Position numbers and translations under genes: made by a program
The notes under the pieces: generated by a model
What the model was told of the DNA's origin: nothing
What the model saw: the letters and a program-made list of their open reading frames with translations, nothing else
The model's database searches: none
Shown: positions 15,071 to 15,714 of the stretch, piece after piece
Layout of the letters: each line of letters begins with the position of its first letter
Position numbering within the stretch: the first letter of the stretch is position 1
From: RGIG2945 sp045540355
GTDB lineage: Bacteria; Bacillota; Clostridia; Oscillospirales; Acutalibacteraceae
NCBI GenBank assembly: GCA_045540355.1
Contig: JAZQHB010000026.1
Span: 1 to 15,714 of the forward strand
Reading direction: 5' to 3'
Length of the DNA stretch: 15,714 nucleotides

Positions 15071-15571
15071 ATGGGTTTAGACATAAATGCCATTCTGTTT
15101 CTGACCAGCATTCCTTTGTTTATAATCGGTTTAATATTACTGATAATACAGGCGGCAAAAAAGAAAAAGAAAAAAATATCTATTTTAATAATAGTTGTTT
15201 CAGTTCTTATGTGTGCGAGCGGTATATGTTTACCTGATGCTGATGAGATGGCTTTGATTTCATCTTCAATATCGGAACAAAATAAGGGTGGAAAAAAGCT
15301 TTCAAAAGAATTAGCGGAAACATTTGCAAAACAAGAAATAGTAGATTTGTGCTGTGACTATTCATCTGTATCATCTGTTTCTATTACTTACGGAACCTTT
15401 AATGTTTCAGAATATCACTTAGGCGGTTATGAAATTGAAGCTCAAGGGACATATTTACCGATAGACGATTACGGAATGTACGGAAAAAGAATGAAATTTC
15501 ATATTGAATTATCAATTGATAACAATACTAAAAAAAATATTCATAAAAAAGATATTTCATACGCCTATTAA
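15071..15571 (+). CDS. Hypothetical membrane protein with two N-terminal helices
   Basis: No family recognised. The 166-residue product has two hydrophobic segments at about 8-27 (ILFLTSIPLFIIGLILLIIQ) and 36-53 (ISILIIVVSVLMCASGIC), joined by a lysine-rich loop with KKKKKK that should stay inside. The soluble remainder, about residues 54-166, would then be outside; it contains a helical stretch (KELAETFAKQEIVDLCCDY) followed by predicted strands (SSVSITYGTFNV, YEIEAQGTYL, MKFHIELSID) and a basic tail. An AGAGGG ribosome site lies about 10 nt before ATG 15071. No convincing promoter is seen between the upstream terminator (14969) and the start, so expression may depend on readthrough. A strong terminator follows. 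Confidence 0.75.
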   Translation: MGLDINAILFLTSIPLFIIGLILLIIQAAKKKKKKISILIIVVSVLMCASGICLPDADEMALISSSISEQNKGGKKLSKELAETFAKQEIVDLCCDYSSVSSVSITYGTFNVSEYHLGGYEIEAQGTYLPIDDYGMYGKRMKFHIELSIDNNTKKNIHKKDISYAY

Positions 15572-15583
15572 ATTAGTAATAAG

Positions 15584-15606
15584 GAATTTAAAATTACTTT
15601 AAATTC
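15584..15606. repeat. AT-rich 9-bp inverted repeat after the 15071-15571 gene
   Basis: GAATTTAAA and TTTAAATTC are exact reverse complements separated by 5 nt, 12 nt past the stop codon. It lacks a T-run and is a poor terminator; it could be an mRNA 3' hairpin or chance in AT-rich DNA. Confidence 0.4.
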
Positions 15607-15648
15607 AATCAAAAAAACATTCAAACATTTTACTGATTAAAAATTATC

Positions 15649-15692
15649 AAAACAAGCTCGGAAATTGAGTTTCAATCTCCGAGCTTGTTTTT
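15649..15692 (+). terminator. Intrinsic terminator after the 15071-15571 gene
   Basis: A 13-bp stem (15649-15661 with 15679-15691), extended past one mismatch by four more pairs (15664-15667 with 15673-15676), ends in a T-run. The A-run on the other side suggests it can work in both directions. Confidence 0.85.
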
Positions 15693-15714
15693 GTTTGTTA
15701 TGAATTTACTTGCT

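Overview
The window looks like the chromosome of an anaerobic, AT-rich Firmicute of class Clostridia, with an Oscillospiraceae/Ruminococcaceae-like flavour. Supporting signs are strong Shine-Dalgarno sites, near-consensus sigma-A promoters, intrinsic terminators with T-tracts, a glycyl-radical (class III) ribonucleotide reductase with its radical-SAM activase, and a large secreted protein built from InlB-type and FIVAR-like repeats. The genus assignment is inference.

Layout. (1) 1-4502, minus: the N-terminal 1500 residues of a giant secreted repeat protein (signal peptide, GLUG motifs, FIVAR-like helical segments, five InlB B-type repeats), cut by the left edge, with its own promoter at 4551-4579. 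(2) 4668-9060, minus: a tight operon lon - engB (ysxC) - lysA, with a near-consensus promoter, overlapping or touching genes and a terminator after lysA. (3) 9061-10107: a small single-pass membrane protein (minus) and a XRE-family regulator (plus), divergent around a 196-bp AT-rich region that holds a perfect-consensus promoter and inverted repeats. (4) 10112-14237, minus: trxB, nrdD and nrdG. NrdD carries a fused C-terminal thioredoxin/glutaredoxin-like domain with a CPNC motif. Its promoter is surrounded by three NrdR-box-like sites spaced 31-32 bp and by a 16-bp inverted repeat. (5) 14257-14637, minus: a tRNA-Pro(CGG) gene, then a second copy of only its 3' part plus terminator. Between the copies lies a 157-bp GC-rich hairpin element. 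(6) 14718-14969, plus: an apparently unannotated structured RNA of about 216 nt with its own promoter and UUCG-loop terminator and a 6S-like fold. (7) 15071-15692: a hypothetical two-helix membrane protein and its terminator.

How the genes fit together. nrdG activates NrdD by forming its glycyl radical, the fused redox domain could supply reducing equivalents to NrdD, and TrxB could recycle that domain. This would make a compact anaerobic dNTP-synthesis module under probable NrdR control. lon, engB and lysA are housekeeping genes (proteolysis, ribosome assembly, lysine/peptidoglycan precursor supply) transcribed together.

The items most worth follow-up are the 14754-14969 RNA, the tRNA-Pro duplication with its hairpin element, and the nrdD regulatory region and domain fusion.
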